A DNA stretch of 64,000 bases from Daphnia pulex. Its lineage: Eukaryota; Arthropoda; Branchiopoda; Diplostraca; Daphniidae. The notes under the pieces were generated by a model, which had not been told where the DNA came from, did not search any database, and worked only from the letters and a program-made list of their open reading frames with translations. Location of the stretch: positions 13,569,001 through 13,633,000 of the forward strand of contig NC_060026.1 in NCBI RefSeq assembly GCF_021134715.1, in the 5' to 3' direction. Made by a program: the position numbers and the translations under genes. This document shows positions 35,641 to 49,000 of the stretch, in pieces (position 1 is the stretch's first letter; every line of letters starts with the position of its first letter).

Positions 35641-37197
35641 GCCCTTGTGATGGAGAAATTGGGCCACTGTCTGAGTTTAACTCAAGAATTTACATTGTTT
35701 ATTATTTTATTTCGTAAATGATACAGAAAAAAAATCAAGGAAATTACAATAAACACAAATTACGAAATTCCTACATTTTAATTGTTTTGAAAATATAAGC
35801 AAAAGCTTTTAACTGATATCTTGCCCGTTAATACCCGAGGGCGAACCTGGAAGGGTCTTGTATTTTGCCCATATATCGCCTCGAGAGAATGTGACTCTTT
35901 CAATGTCTTAAAATTTGCATAAAATCAGCATGGATGGACCATAACATTCCCGACCTTGAGGGCATCTTCCTGCCTCGTGTACCAACAATTTTCCTGGGTC
36001 GTTTTCTTTGTGGGAGGGGGGTGTTGACAAGCATGCCGGCGATTTGCTGCGTAGTAACAATCCGATCCAGTTGTTGTGATTCTCTTGTTTTCACGCTATT
36101 GTACGCAGGCACACAAGCCGTGGGGGGTAGTTGAACGAAAAAGAGACGCATGGCGAATTTCGATGCCCGTAAGAGGAGATACAAAAACCCACTCTGAGTC
36201 GTGAACGAAATCTTTACCCTCTGTGATGATGTCAGCATCTCTCGAACCTTCTTCCACGTCTGATGAAATGTACGAATTGACGAAATAATCAAAAAAAGGA
36301 GCGGTTGTTGAATGGCGGCCACAAAGTGTCGGATGCCTTCGTCATCTCATTTGTGGATATCACGCAAAAGGCAATTTGATATTGGCAGCATTCCGCAGCT
36401 GATGTCGAAATTCAATCCCAGTTGGATTTCAGTGGGGATGTGGATCTACGTCGTAGTTTTGATTCATTCATGATTCTCGTCGATTAATCCTATTTTCTTT
36501 TTTGCTTTCCAGGTTTTGATTTGTCTAGTCGTGCAACGTTGGGTCCCGCCTGTGCACGCTGAAAGGGCGGCCTCCTCGAGTCTGCGTCCCATCGATCCGG
36601 AAGAGAACGATGCCACGTATCCCCACGGTGTATTACTGCACGCGACCCAAAGTGAATCAGGTCCAGTAACGGACGGATAGTGTGTCGGTGCGGATCGCTC
36701 CCCCCAAGAAGAAAACCTGCTTCGTCCTGTTTTTCAAGCAAAGCGGCCAAAAGGAACTGGTCTGCTGTTGTTGAATTCGTTTCTCTTTTTTTGCAAATGC
36801 TCAGCCTAAAGCTCGTTTCGACTCACTGTTTGAAACAGCCGTAGATTGGGTCCACCAAACATTCGACCGCCAAAAAACTGATTTTTTGAAATAGTGTCGA
36901 TATTCTAGAAAATTATTTGTTCAACTCCAAAAAAAAAAGAGCAAAAATGTGTCGTGATCGTGATATGGCGTGTGCCGGCTGAAAGTTGCCACCCTGCAGA
37001 CTCTCGACTGAACCCCATTTGAGAAACACAAATTCATCAGAAATTCTTTTGGAGAAAAAATCTTCACAAATTACGCAATCATCTTTTTACAAGTGCCTCA
37101 ACCCTGGCCGACAACCTGGAGCGATTTGAGTAAGTAGTCATTTGAATCAAAAATTTTTGTTACAAGGTTTTAACAATCTTTTTGGGTATTTTTGCAG
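35641..37197. other. Intergenic / 5' region of the FAM13 gene
   Basis: There is no confident gene. A minus-strand open frame of 140 codons (35900-36322) has no recognisable motif and is probably chance. Near 37026-37130 an open segment ends in a GTAAGT donor and splices in phase to 37198, but it contains no ATG. It is best read as a 5' exon of the FAM13-like gene, untranslated or continuing from further upstream. Confidence 0.4.
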
Positions 37198-37222
37198 TTG
37201 GGAGGAGAGCAGTGCGCCCTAT

Positions 37223-40200
37223 ATGATGAGACGACGAACGTCCCTCGAACCCTACGATATCGACAATGTCTCATCACAGGTACATACGGCGACAAAATGA
37301 TGGCCTAGAGATTAAAAATAAGTTTTCAAGAATCCATTGAGAAATCATGGCGGTTTGCGTCACAGAAAAGCTAAAAACCTATAGGGGGTTTACTTCCATC
37401 CTGAAATAAAGATGGTGGTTGCTGCCCTTTGTGCGTGTGTTCTTCAATTTTTAATGACGTTTTTTGTCTCTCTTTGATATATTTATCGCAGGCTTTGAAT
37501 GAAAGTTACCAAGACGACCAGGAGACAACTAACAATGGCCCTACATTGCAGCCAGATTCTAAGAGGACCTCCTGTATTCCCATAAGTCATCAGTAAGTGA
37601 CATTTTGTCATCTCGTTACATGGGGTTCTTTCTGTCTGTGTGTGGGGGGTTGTTTGGGCTTTGGTTAGGATCCCCTGGGAAGAAGGGAGTTGAACCCAAA
37701 GTGTCATTTGACTCTGTTTGTTTCTGCGGATTTTCTGCCTGCGTCGTCGGAAAAAAAGATGTTGACGTCTTGTTGGTTTTTGGCAGACGAGCCAGCGGAA
37801 TGTTGGGAAAAACCAGAAAGAACTAGAAATCCAGACTCCTCTGTGGCACGTGCGTTCGCAGTTGTCTAAAATATTTTCCTTTTAAATTCCAGTAATAAAA
37901 AAAAAAGTCTTTGGCGAACTGCAGGTCGGAGATTTGCTAAATAATTGACATCCTGCCAGCTGAAAGGAGAAGAAATTTCTTTTTTCTTTCTCCCCTTTTT
38001 CCGTTAGTAAACATGACGTTAGTTAACGGAGATTTCTTCTTTCTTCTTTGAAAGATTCTCTCCGGCGTGTCTCAGCTGGAGGTAAACAACTCGGTTGTTT
38101 TTGCCAATCACGGCCGATCCAACAGACACACAAAAAACCCTGCGCAATGCCTCCCTTTGCCTCCGAGTGTATTTCGAGCTTGGATTGAACGTTGCCAAAA
38201 AAGTAGTAGTAAAGATAAAAAGATTACATCTTTCTACTTTTATTTTTAATGCCAATCATCTTGTTTTCTTCTTTCTTTTCTTTTTGATGTCTTTACGTGT
38301 GTAAACTGGGTATTTCCCACAAATGGCCAAGGATTTTATTTTTGCTTCTTCTTCCTGTTATTCTCGACGTAGTTGTTGATGACCTACTTTTTTGTTTTCT
38401 TTTTTCCCCACTTCACACACACACACACCCAAAAAGACTCTGGGGGGGTTGGTGTGCGGCACGTAGACACCGTGTCAATTCAAAGCAAAAGAGGTGGTAA
38501 TATTAAAAGAAACTAACCCAAGCGTGCGTTGTTCGATTAAAACAACTGACAGGACAGGAGGGGGGTTGTTGTTGTTCTGGGCCTCAGTCGCCAACCCATT
38601 TCCAACCGCACCACATTGTTGTTGATTATTGCGTCTAGGCGAGTGCTTCTTTTATTTGTTTATCACGACAATTTATCGGTTGTATAGTAGTAGTAGGTGT
38701 CGTTGTGCGAGATATCCGCCACGTTGGATTGCGTCACACCCATCAGTTATCGAGTTTTGTGCGCACTATATAATACGTCCTTAATTTTTTGTTTCATGGC
38801 TCGTTTCGTGAATAAGACCGGCATTATACCGAGAGTCATTAATTGCTAGAGAGGGTTGGTTATATAGGACTAGGAGCTCCAATTGTCGTTAACGCAGTGG
38901 GGAGAAAAAAGGGAATTCGTGTGTGTGTGTGGCAAGGCCAACTTATTTGATATACTGTGTGGAGTTATCACGAGAGCGCGGGAGCCAACGAAACATCAAT
39001 GCAGCCAATCATAAAAGAATGGCCGCGACTTTTGCGAAGGTAAAGTCTCGTTTCCTTTTCTTTTATTATTATATGCTCCAGTCAAGGCCGATTGCCCAAC
39101 AGTGTAAGGAACCAACAGCCCCCAACATGACTGTTCCCTTGTTGAATCGAAATTTAGCTCGCATGCTAAATTGAGACGACCGAAATCTTTTTATTTTTAA
39201 GGTTTTAGATTTCTCCTATTGGGATTCCTTTTTTTTTTGAGCTCGTCTGGATCGAGTCACGTGGATCGTGATCAGAGACCGGCGGACCACGCCATTCCTC
39301 CCTCCCTCCTCGTCTATTGTCTAGCCTGTAACGAATTCAAATCTAGTTTCAAATCCCTGTGTAGCTTTAGCCCCCCTTCTTTTTCACGATTATGTATCGG
39401 GAGTGGATAGTGAGTGCTCTTATACCATCTCGTCACGTTGGTTAAAAGCAAAGAATAATGATTTATTTAACTGATAATCCAACTGGAGTGGATTGAAATG
39501 TGTGTGTGTGTCTCGTTCTGGGCTCGTTCCATCGAACGGCCCACGGGTGAGCGTCTCGTATCGATCGGTTCTTCTTCTTCCCCGTACGACACGTCCTTTG
39601 TTCCCGCGTGAACGGCTGGCGGGAGTTGGCCAGGATATACCTTGATCGAAAAAGTCGTTCGTTCCTTTTTTTTGTACGAAAATGCAAAAGTTCTAGTTTC
39701 TTTTTTCTTTTTTGAACGATTGCCAATCTTGTCTCTTTTCCTGTCTGTCCCGCGTGCGCGCACCGGTTGGTTCATCGGGGAGGGGGGGGACGGAAATCTT
39801 TTCTTGCCTCGGGAGACTAATGGATGAACGCCCTAGATTCGTGCAAAAAAAGGAGTTTCCGTCCTGATTGATGAAAGGAAGCGATCCTAGTAGATCATTC
39901 ATATATACTCCCGGACCAACGGCCAGTGAGAGAGAAAATTTCCTTTTCCACTTTGAACGAGGTCGATCGATAACGTCGGTCGTCTTTTGCGGGACCGGTC
40001 TGTGCCGAAATAAAAAAGAAACGGGAGTAAGGGGGTTGCACGTTTTTCTCTGCCATCACCAACTGCTTGTTGCTATGCTCGCTATGCTCTCCGTGCCGAA
40101 AACGGACAAGTACACAAAGGATGAAAAACCCCCCTTCCTGAAAATGTGATGCGTGTGTGTGGAAACGGTCCCGAAGAATGTTCTATTGGCGTTATCGATC

Positions 40201-43200
40201 CTTACTCCCGGAGTATACTCCCGTCTTGTTCTTTGTCTCCCTTCTCTCACTCTTCCTATATCCTATATTTATATATATAAGCCACTGGATGACTGGCTGA
40301 TGTGTGTAGGAGAAGAGAGACGACTGTTAATGGCTCCTCTCACTTTCTATGGCCCATCTCACGTTCGCCATTCAGCCAGTCCCCAACGTTGGGTCGCTTT
40401 GAATGTCAATGACCAAGGAAGTGGACAGGGTGGGTGGGGGATTATTGATGAAATGAAGGGAGGGATGACAAATAATTGAATCCGCACAATATCGTCGGCG
40501 GCCTCGTCGTTTGGTTTCCCAGAAGAAAAACAACAAAAACAATTTGACACTCAAGGACGATCGTAATCTTTCATTTCCTGAATTGATTTCGTCTCTTGCG
40601 TGTGTGTGTGTGTGTGGTGTTTTATTTGGTCCAAAAATGAAATGATCTGAAACACGTACATGGAATGGTGGGTTGATTTTTTATTAACTAGTTAATGATT
40701 CCGGATTGTGTAGTGACGTCACCACAAGTGGCCATGAAGTTTGCGTTCACGAGAGAACACCCTCTCACGACACGGTCTGTTGGTGGCGTGCGTGATGATA
40801 AGTTTTTCAACAACACGCCGCCGAGTTGAATGAATGGGAGAGAGAAAGGAAAGTTGTTGGAATTATATTTATTAATCAATTGTTTATTTCCATTCTATTT
40901 GAAATTATGATTCTTTATACCGAAATCCGGCAAGCGTCAGCAGCCGTGGGGGCTAATTGGAATTGCATGCTCACGATTTCACCTTCGGAGGAGTCGGTTC
41001 TACTTTATAAGAATGTGATACTCCTCCCCTCTAAGTCGGAAAACAATCGCTCCAGGGAGGGATCACTAGGATCATTGTACATAAAAGTTTCGCCATCCAT
41101 CAGTGAATATGACAACCGACCTGTAATAAGTGACGCGAGTTCACTGACTGACGAACCCGAATCGATAAATTCTAAAAAGAGTTGAGAGAGTCAAAATGGT
41201 TTCGCCAAAAATGTGTCGATCCTGCTCCATGGTGGCTCCTCCCCTTTTTGTGGACTACGTGACGGCGAGTTGTAAAGAAAAGGGGCGGAGTTGACTTTGG
41301 CACAAAGTGGGCTGGCCTTCAGCCTTTTGTGTCGATGTCTGTGTGTTTGTGTTTGTATAAAGGCGTTGGGCTGAGCCGTGCCCAACGTCAAACGGAGACT
41401 AGGAACGCGGATGAGATCTCGTGCTGTTTTGTGTTGTTTCAATTTCACACCGAGAGTCATGGCTTACGTTTGCGGAATGAATTACAGTGCGCCCGTACAT
41501 TGTTCGTCGGCCGGACACCCGTGGGGTGGAGGATTGGACGACGATTCGACCGACGACCGGAATGACTATGCCCCGTGGAATGACAGGAACGAAGAAGAAG
41601 ACCTGGTGGTGGCCAGCACCGTCAGCGTCCAGGATGAAAGCGATTTCGACCCAATGGCTTCCATCACAGTACAAATGTCAATTTGGAAGGAATTATCAGC
41701 CGGACAGCCGTCAGATGAGAATCAGGTAAGGAAAAATCAAATCAATCAAATAAGTTTTTTAATAATTTATTTTAAATCATTAACAGAGCTGGACCAATGA
41801 TGCAACACTTTGCTGGCGACGTTATCCTTTCGCCGTCGAGGACGAAATTTCGTCGCCCATATCTTATGGCTCACCAGCCACTTATCCGATGGTTCCGGAT
41901 GAAGAAGTTGAATTAGTTTCTGCCGACACGGAACGTTCGGAGCACGAAGAGCGCCGGATTCTGGAGCGTTTCGCCAGCTTCCCCAGTGGCAACAAGAGCA
42001 GACCCGTCTCGATACTGCTGGGCGGTGGGTGCGGCGGCACGCCCAAGGGCGGCCGGCGACGCAATAAGCGAAAAGGTTGCGATAGTCCACGCTCATCCGC
42101 CGAAGATAAAAATAATACCGTCAAACCCGAAGCAACTACCCCGGATATTCTTCCGGCTGGCGAACTCCCCATCATCGATCCCTTCGCCGAAAAGTGCAGC
42201 AATAGCGGTAGTACGTATTATAACTATTATAACTCGATTGTCCTTGGTTGCCGGCCGCCTTTTTGTTTTCTTTTGGCTTCTGATGCCAAAAGAAATGAAA
42301 TAGTTTTCGCCCGTTGTTTATTTTCTTTTCTGACAGCTCATTTCTATAAACAAATGCATTTTTTCGCTTTGTGCCCAGCAGGTCAAGGGCAATTTCGGCA
42401 ACAGCTCTGCTTTGACTTGATGCAATTACAAGACAAAGAGGAAGAGGAACACGTCAACGGCCAAGACGCTGACGGACAGGGCAACGAGCCAGTTACTAGC
42501 CACGGAATGAGACCGGCCAGAGGATGGGCTTCCTTGAACATTCTCCCGGTATGACCTTGTTTATTATTATTATTATGGACTCTCTCTCGTCGTCCGTCTT
42601 AGTCTTATTTTCAAATTGTCCAGCAGTAGTTTCCTCCTTTTGTTCTTGCCACCAAGTTTATAGTCTTTCTTCTTGTCCGTCTTCTCTGTGTTTGTTTGTT
42701 ATCCAGGACGAAGACGATGAGGACGTGACTGTTTCGCCGCGCGTCCTGTCACCCGAGATGGATGAGCCGGCCGGATCCTTTCATGTGCGGGGCTTTCACG
42801 GCCGTTGCAAAGAACCTCAAGAGAAGCGGACCGCTTTCATCGCCCTGGGTAACCTCAATAATTTGCGCAGTCCCAATCGCAACCTTGCCGGCTCCGACGA
42901 ACATCCAGCAACACTCCGGGCCAGACAACTTGTCCAGCAAATTCACAGGTATAAAATTAAATTTGTTGTGTTTGTTTTTTTCAAAAATGGAATTAATCAA
43001 TAAAATGATCTTTGACAGTTTAAAGCAGAAAGTCAAATTGTACGAGGACGCTTTCGAGCAGCGCTACGGATACCGGCCGTCTCACCACCAGAAGATGGAC
43101 GACCGCAACACCAAGCGAGTGCTGACCGAGCTGGCCCGCACCCGCAAAGAGTTGAAGCAACTCAAGGAGCGCTACCATTTGGTGGAGCCGGTCGAGATAT

Positions 43201-44566
43201 CGGAGACGAGAGATCCAGCCGGCACTACCACCACCGCCACCTTCTTCACCACCAAGGAGAGGCCATCGGCACCACCCTGTGCCACTACGCCTTCCGTCGA
43301 AGAAACGGTGCTCGAAGTCCAAGAGGTGAGAGAGTTGTTCTCTATTTTAATTGTTGGTTGATTGCAACCCCCCGGGGGGGAGGTGTCGTCTGACTGGGCA
43401 GACTATAGATTCAAATTACCGATTGTAATTTTGTTTTGTTTTTCTGCCCTGTTGGCATCAATGAAAAACGTAACTGGCAAGTGACGGATAGACTTGTAAG
43501 GCGTGACTTCCGGACGCCGTTAAAAATTAACGACCGTCTCTTAATTAGCGCCAGACACTCGAGACGTTTATCGTTTCTACGAGTTGATTCATTCAAATGT
43601 TTTGTTGTTTTGACAGCATCTGACCAGCAACCGACAATTGGCCGGACGATTGGAAGCCATTGACAAATTAACCGCCAAGCAAGTGCTCGATGAGAAATTG
43701 GCTGTTCAACGAGCTCTGCTCTACGTCGAGTCGCTACACGGTCGGCCAGCTTCGTACAGACACAAGGATCTGTTGAGACCGCTCTACGATCGCTATAGAA
43801 TCCTAAAGGTATACATATCATTTTATTTCCCCTCCATTTCAATGGAATGAAAACATTTGATGTTAACTTGATCTTATTATTATTTCAGCGAATGGTGGTG
43901 AGGTCTGGTCTGTCGCGTTCCAAAGAAGAAGTCTGCGATTTGGCTCCGATTCTCGAATACGAGACCCTGGAATTGTATGAAACTCGGCCCGGTGGATTGG
44001 GACACCGACACTCTGCTCCCGCCACTCCATCGCTGGAATCGATGGAAGAAACGGATCCCCGCACTGCCGCTGCATCCACCAGCCGCCAGCGTCATCTGGG
44101 CATGACTCCCATGACGCCCATCACGGGCGTGGAATTACGCAAAGAAAATGGTTTAGCCTCCTGGAACTCTGACGATCCTATGCTCCTGATGTGGAAACGC
44201 CAAAAGATCTCACTCAACATCGACGAAAACCTGCACGCCCTGCCATTGTACGTTCATTTTCTTTTAAATAATTGAGAGAAATTCCAGTCGACTAAACTTT
44301 GATGTTTGAACAGGAACCAACTGATGGATCAATTGCGTCACGTCCGCGAAGAGAAACGTCGATTGAGACGAACCATTCGCGATTTAGAAGCCGACATGCT
44401 GCGCCAGCAGTGCCCAGCACCACCCAGATACTCGTCGTCTGCTGGCAACGACGAGGATGTCGACGGACATTTGGAGCCCGTTTATGCTCAGTATCGCCAT
44501 GCCCGGGCCAAGTTGCGCCTTCTCGAAGCTTTGGTAGCCAAACACGACGGCAGTGCCACCTTATAA
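37223..44566 (+). CDS. FAM13-family protein (no RhoGAP domain seen)
   Basis: Core exons 41459-41725, 41787-42207, 42382-42548, 42707-42948, 43019-43325, 43617-43808, 43889-44247 and 44314-44566 encode 735 aa. Upstream exons 37223-37279 and 37492-37592 (MMRRRTSLEPYD) probably join through the acceptor ahead of 41455 to make a longer isoform. FAM13 signatures are strong: KLYEDAFEQRYGYRPSHHQK coiled coil, ALLYVESLHGRPASYRHKDL, RPLYDRYRILKRM, DQLRHVREEKRRLRRTIRD, and the terminal YRHARAKLRLLEALVAKHDG. The MRRRTSLEPYD block also resembles a vertebrate FAM13A segment. Vertebrate long isoforms carry an N-terminal RhoGAP domain; none was found, so this resembles the short form. Function is poorly known (Rho and Wnt signalling links). 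A NAGNAG acceptor at 42376-42381 may vary by one codon. Confidence 0.85.
37593..41355. other. Large intron with microsatellites
   Basis: A 3.8-kb interval, long for this genome, contains several dinucleotide tracts: (CA)n at 38414-38428, (GT)n at 40600-40616 and shorter ones near 38919 and 39500. It also holds purine/pyrimidine-biased stretches and many T-runs. No exon was supported. Its length and position fit a regulatory first intron. Confidence 0.45.
41356..41363 (+). promoter_or_regulatory. TATA box for internal FAM13 promoter
   Basis: TATAAAGG lies 103 bp ahead of the ATG at 41459. A start site about 30 bp downstream would give a short leader and the isoform starting MAYVCGMNYSAP. The 3.8-kb gap to the upstream exons supports two promoters. 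Confidence 0.5.
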
Positions 44567-46049
44567 CTTTTAAGATTATTATCTCCCCCCCTCCCACTCA
44601 TACCAAAAAAACTGCCGGGAATTGAAACTCCCATCTTGTCCTTTCTGCAAAATTTTTGGGACTTTGGTTAACTCGAAACAAAGAAGAAAAAGAGAAAACT
44701 TTTAATTGCTGCCAATGGATATAGACCGGCTGTTGCAACTTTTGTTAATTTTGTGAGAGCTGTGAAGGAAACAAATTATCGGCCCCGGTATTAATTAAAT
44801 ACCGTTGGACGGAAGAAGAAGAAATAACGTAATTTTCGTATTTAAATAGATGATGCTAATTGCGAATTTAAAAAAAAAAGACGGATATTTAGTTACTTGA
44901 ATCTCTGCGGACGGAAAAATAACCTTTTCGCCAGATTCGTGATTTAGATTTGTTGTTGCTCTGTTTGTGCTGTACTATCAAAATGCGGAATCGTGTCTCT
45001 AGCTATTTTGAGATAAAAGCAAAAGAAATAATAACCCCGAGTTCAATCGAGAGAGATCTGCGTACAAACAAATATTAAAGATCCTCTCCTCTGTTCTCTC
45101 TCTTTGTTTGCCGTTTTGACTGTTTATACAACAAAAAACAGAAAACCTTAACACACACACACACACTACATACACAGAGTTATTACGTACAGTTTAAAAA
45201 TATACTGCTGCATAACTTATCTCTTGTATCAACTCGAATCTCACTTGAATATATATATCATCTGTGTGTGCAAACATTTGGTGCGAGGTCCACACACATG
45301 CAGAGCCCTGGAAAAAAATTGTTTTGATATATATCATCTGTAGGTCTCGTGTGTATCCCTGAATATACGATAACTATATACAGTCGAGTCGTTGAACTGG
45401 TTTTCATTTTCCTTGGCGTCGTTAATAGCCATTGTTAATTGATAAAAACGAGAGTCTGAGTGGCAAAACAGCTTCCTCGAAATACCATTTAGGTTTTGAT
45501 GGTGAATTTTGATATGTCTGCTTCCTCAATTTTTTAAAAGACTAGAATTGAGGCTGTCAATAATCTGATCGAGATCTGTGTTAATTGCGTTCGATCCGAT
45601 ATCCGTCGGGGGCCATTGAACGTCTGAATGATGACTTCCTCCATCAGCCACTCGTAAGAAGTAATTATAGTTCGTCGATCTTGCACGAGTATGTATAAAT
45701 ATATTTAGAAAAAAGGAGTGCGCCAAGTCTTTTTATATAAATTCGTCATTTTGTAATCGGAAAACGCGGGGAATTTCATCATTGCGGCGCAATAGGAACG
45801 AGCAAGAAGAGGCTTCGTCAAATTTGTGTGAGTAGTTTTGACAAAAGCTTGGGCTTACTGCTTTTTCTTCTCTTCCTCCTCAGACTGTTTTTGTTGCCCT
45901 CATTTCGATTGATTTGCTGGCACTTTCTCGTCCCCAGTAAGTCTTATTTCACGTTACACTGCACTACTGAATGAACACATTTGCGAATTTTGCATGTAAA
46001 AAAGTGATCATCTTACTCAACTTGTAAAGTTTTGTGTGCTTTCAGTGAA
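44567..46049. other. FAM13 3' UTR and intergenic gap
   Basis: AT-rich, with a (CA)n tract at 45151-45166 and several TATATA stretches. A donor/acceptor pair just ahead of the next ATG (acceptor TTTCAG ending at 46045) suggests that the next gene has an untranslated exon near 45.8-45.9 kb. No coding region was supported. Confidence 0.4.
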
Positions 46050-49000
46050 ATGAGATCTGCCAGTCAGCAACAAGGAGGAGGCTCCATTATGTCGAGAAAC
46101 AATAAAGAAGACGACGAAGATGAGCTGGAAGCTTTGCGTTTGGCTGCCCTCGAAAGTTTGAGGGCAAAGGGACTTCCTCCACCTGTTGTGTTGCAAGGCC
46201 AGCGTTTGTCACCCAAACACAATGTTTGCAGCAGCGCAGTAAGTCTGGCTTCTCAAGCCCTTTTCCACGCACCTAGTACATTGATCTCACATACTAAATT
46301 TTATTCTGAATAGGTTTTTCAGCGTCATTTTGGCAATCAAAATTTGATAGCCATCATTCCAGTAGAGAACAATTCTGCAAGTTCCTCACCTTACCAGAAT
46401 TCATCTCCTCATCACCCTCCATCACTTGATTCGAAACCTCCACCCATGAGGAATAATTCATCGAGACCCCCTCCTTTGAAGAACCCTCCAACCACCAGTT
46501 TGGTTTCACACAATAGTCCTGTGGAGGAGAAAAGATCGAATAAATTTAGTCGTTTTGAAGACTCTGACAGTGATGAGAGTGATGATGTCGAAATGTCTTT
46601 TGCCAAGTCAGAAAGTGAAGAAGAAGAGTTTGTGATTGAAGAAGGTGATGCAGAAGACTTGATTATTGAAGTAGAGGATGAAATCATTGAAGAAATAGAA
46701 GAAGAATCGAATGGAGCAACTGAGCTCTCTCCAGCTGTTGCCACCATACCAGAAGATAGAGTGAACGTTGCCACCTCTGGCGTGAAGCCTAGCGAGAAAT
46801 CTGCTAGCCCTTCCGGTCAAATTAGTACTCCAACGCCTCCTGTTAAGATTACGATGACAGATTCCACTAAAGAGGGTCATGCATCGCGAGATGTCAGACA
46901 TTTTGAAAGTAATCGGAAAACTGATACGGGAGAATTTGCTAGGCGATCCCCCCAATTAAGTTCTTCGGCAACTAGATCTCCTCCTAATGCACATTCTCGT
47001 CGGCGGTCTCCTCCCAGGCAACAAAGGAGCCCTCAGAGAATGCAAAAATCCTCACCAAGACCTCACAGGTCTCCTCCAAGATCCCAAAGATCTCCCGTAA
47101 GAGTCCAGCGATCACCGGTGAGAATCCAACGATCTCCATCAAGAGTGCAAAGATCTCCCCTTAGGGTCCAGAGATCTCCTCCAAGGGTTCAGAGGTCTCC
47201 ACTCAGGAGGTCGCCATTGAGATCCTCAGATCGGGACAAGCCAAAAGACAGAGGAACCAGCAAGACCAGCAGCGGTTCTGATCGTTCCGGACCTGAAGAG
47301 AATAGAAGAGCCGATAAAAAGCGAGTCAACACATCTGTGGATTCCGTTCGATCGTCAGAGCAGCGTCGAACAAGCGACAAGTCTCGTTCTCCAACGTGCG
47401 AGAGGAAGCCATTGTTGAAAAGGTCACCTCCGCGTTCGGTTTCCAACGATTCCCGGGATTCTCGAAAGCTCGTCACGCCTTCGCTGACCGAAACGGAACG
47501 TGATCGACTCGAGTCACGCAAGCGTAAATTTGAAACGGCTCCCGACCAAGACTCGTCTGTCAAAAAGGAAGGAAAGATTCGACTGCGGACGGAAATAAAT
47601 CGCAAGACACCGCCAGTGCAGCTGAAGCGCAGAGAAGAGAAACTGACCAAGAAACCCGATGCAGTGGTCGAACAGATTCAAGTGAGGAGGGATGAGCCGA
47701 TTTCTTCGGTGCCGGACAAGACGGACGAAGAAGATGTCGACAGGAAATCATCCAAGAAAAATAAACGGTCCTCGAAGAAATCGAAAGATAAGAACCGTAA
47801 TGGTAAAACTCTTTCTGGCAGCGATGGAGATAACGGTAATTTATTTTTTTTTCTCTTTTCGATAAGTTAATCCTTGACTAAATATTTGTATTTTGTTTTA
47901 CCTTCGTATTTTGCAGCACCTGTAAAACCTCTTAGCAACAAAAGTAGTGAGACATCTGACGCACATCTCGACTTACGAGCAGAACTCCAGAGAAGAAGGG
48001 GTCATCGCTATGAAGTAACTTTTAATTGTTTTAAAATTTAAATGGAATTTCTTAATTGAAATAAATTGATTTTGATAGGAGGACGAGGAACCACGGAGTC
48101 GCACGCCGGAAACGCGTCGGATATTGGTTTTGAATTCACCTCCGACATCGACCGCCTCAGCAGCTCCTCCCAAACTGCCAACCGAACGTAATTGAATTAA
48201 AATTCCTCCCTCGATCGGTTGCTTGTTGTGAATGCATCGCTTAAGTGTGTGAATCAAATCTTGTGTGTTGAAACAGCAGCGAGCGGCGTTCTGTCGAAGC
48301 ATCAACGGCTCGTTTCAGAAGGCCAATCTAAGCCGGGCACGTCGTCGTCGTCCGGCTCGTTGCCGAAAAGAAACGGCAGGGTCAAACTGAAACGTACCCT
48401 ACTGGCCACTCCGATCGAGATCGATCAAGGTATATGCTTGAAAACGTTTTAATCATTTTATCACAGAGTATAAACATCACATCACAGGTCTTCTTGTGTG
48501 CAACGAAAAACGCGAGATTCACGTTATACTTGCGGACCAAATTGTTTTTTATTTTTAAATCTATATTTCTTTTTCTTTCTTTTTTTCTTTTTTAAGTATT
48601 GTGTCGATTTTTAACGTCAATGGCGGCCAAAAAAATGTCTATAACTTTTTTTTAAAGCTCAAGCATAGTTTCACGTGCCCCATTCTTGTTTTTCTCATCA
48701 TTTTGACCGATGGATTGAAAGCAATCGCCCATTTTGATTCTTTCCTTTTTTCTAAGTGCTATACGTTTTTGACTGTGATAGAACCACTTGATTTTTTTTC
48801 TCTTTCATTTGCTATTTACCGGAGAAGGAAAGTTATATATAATAATATATATATATTTGTATATGGGGGGTAAAGATAGTAACTGGACTGGGTGCAGGGT
48901 TCCTTATTTTTATTTGCTGCTTTAAACATCAACGAAACTTCAATTTGATTTGTGTAGCCAAAACTTTTTTTTTTTGACTTGGGGATTGTTATGACGATTT

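Noticed and set aside
35900..36322. 140-codon minus-strand open frame.
   Set aside because: There is no recognisable motif, no splice context and mixed composition; probably chance.
46412..47650. Serine-rich antisense open frames across the RS-protein exon.
   Set aside because: They are explained by the complement of Arg/Ser/Pro-rich codons on the plus strand.
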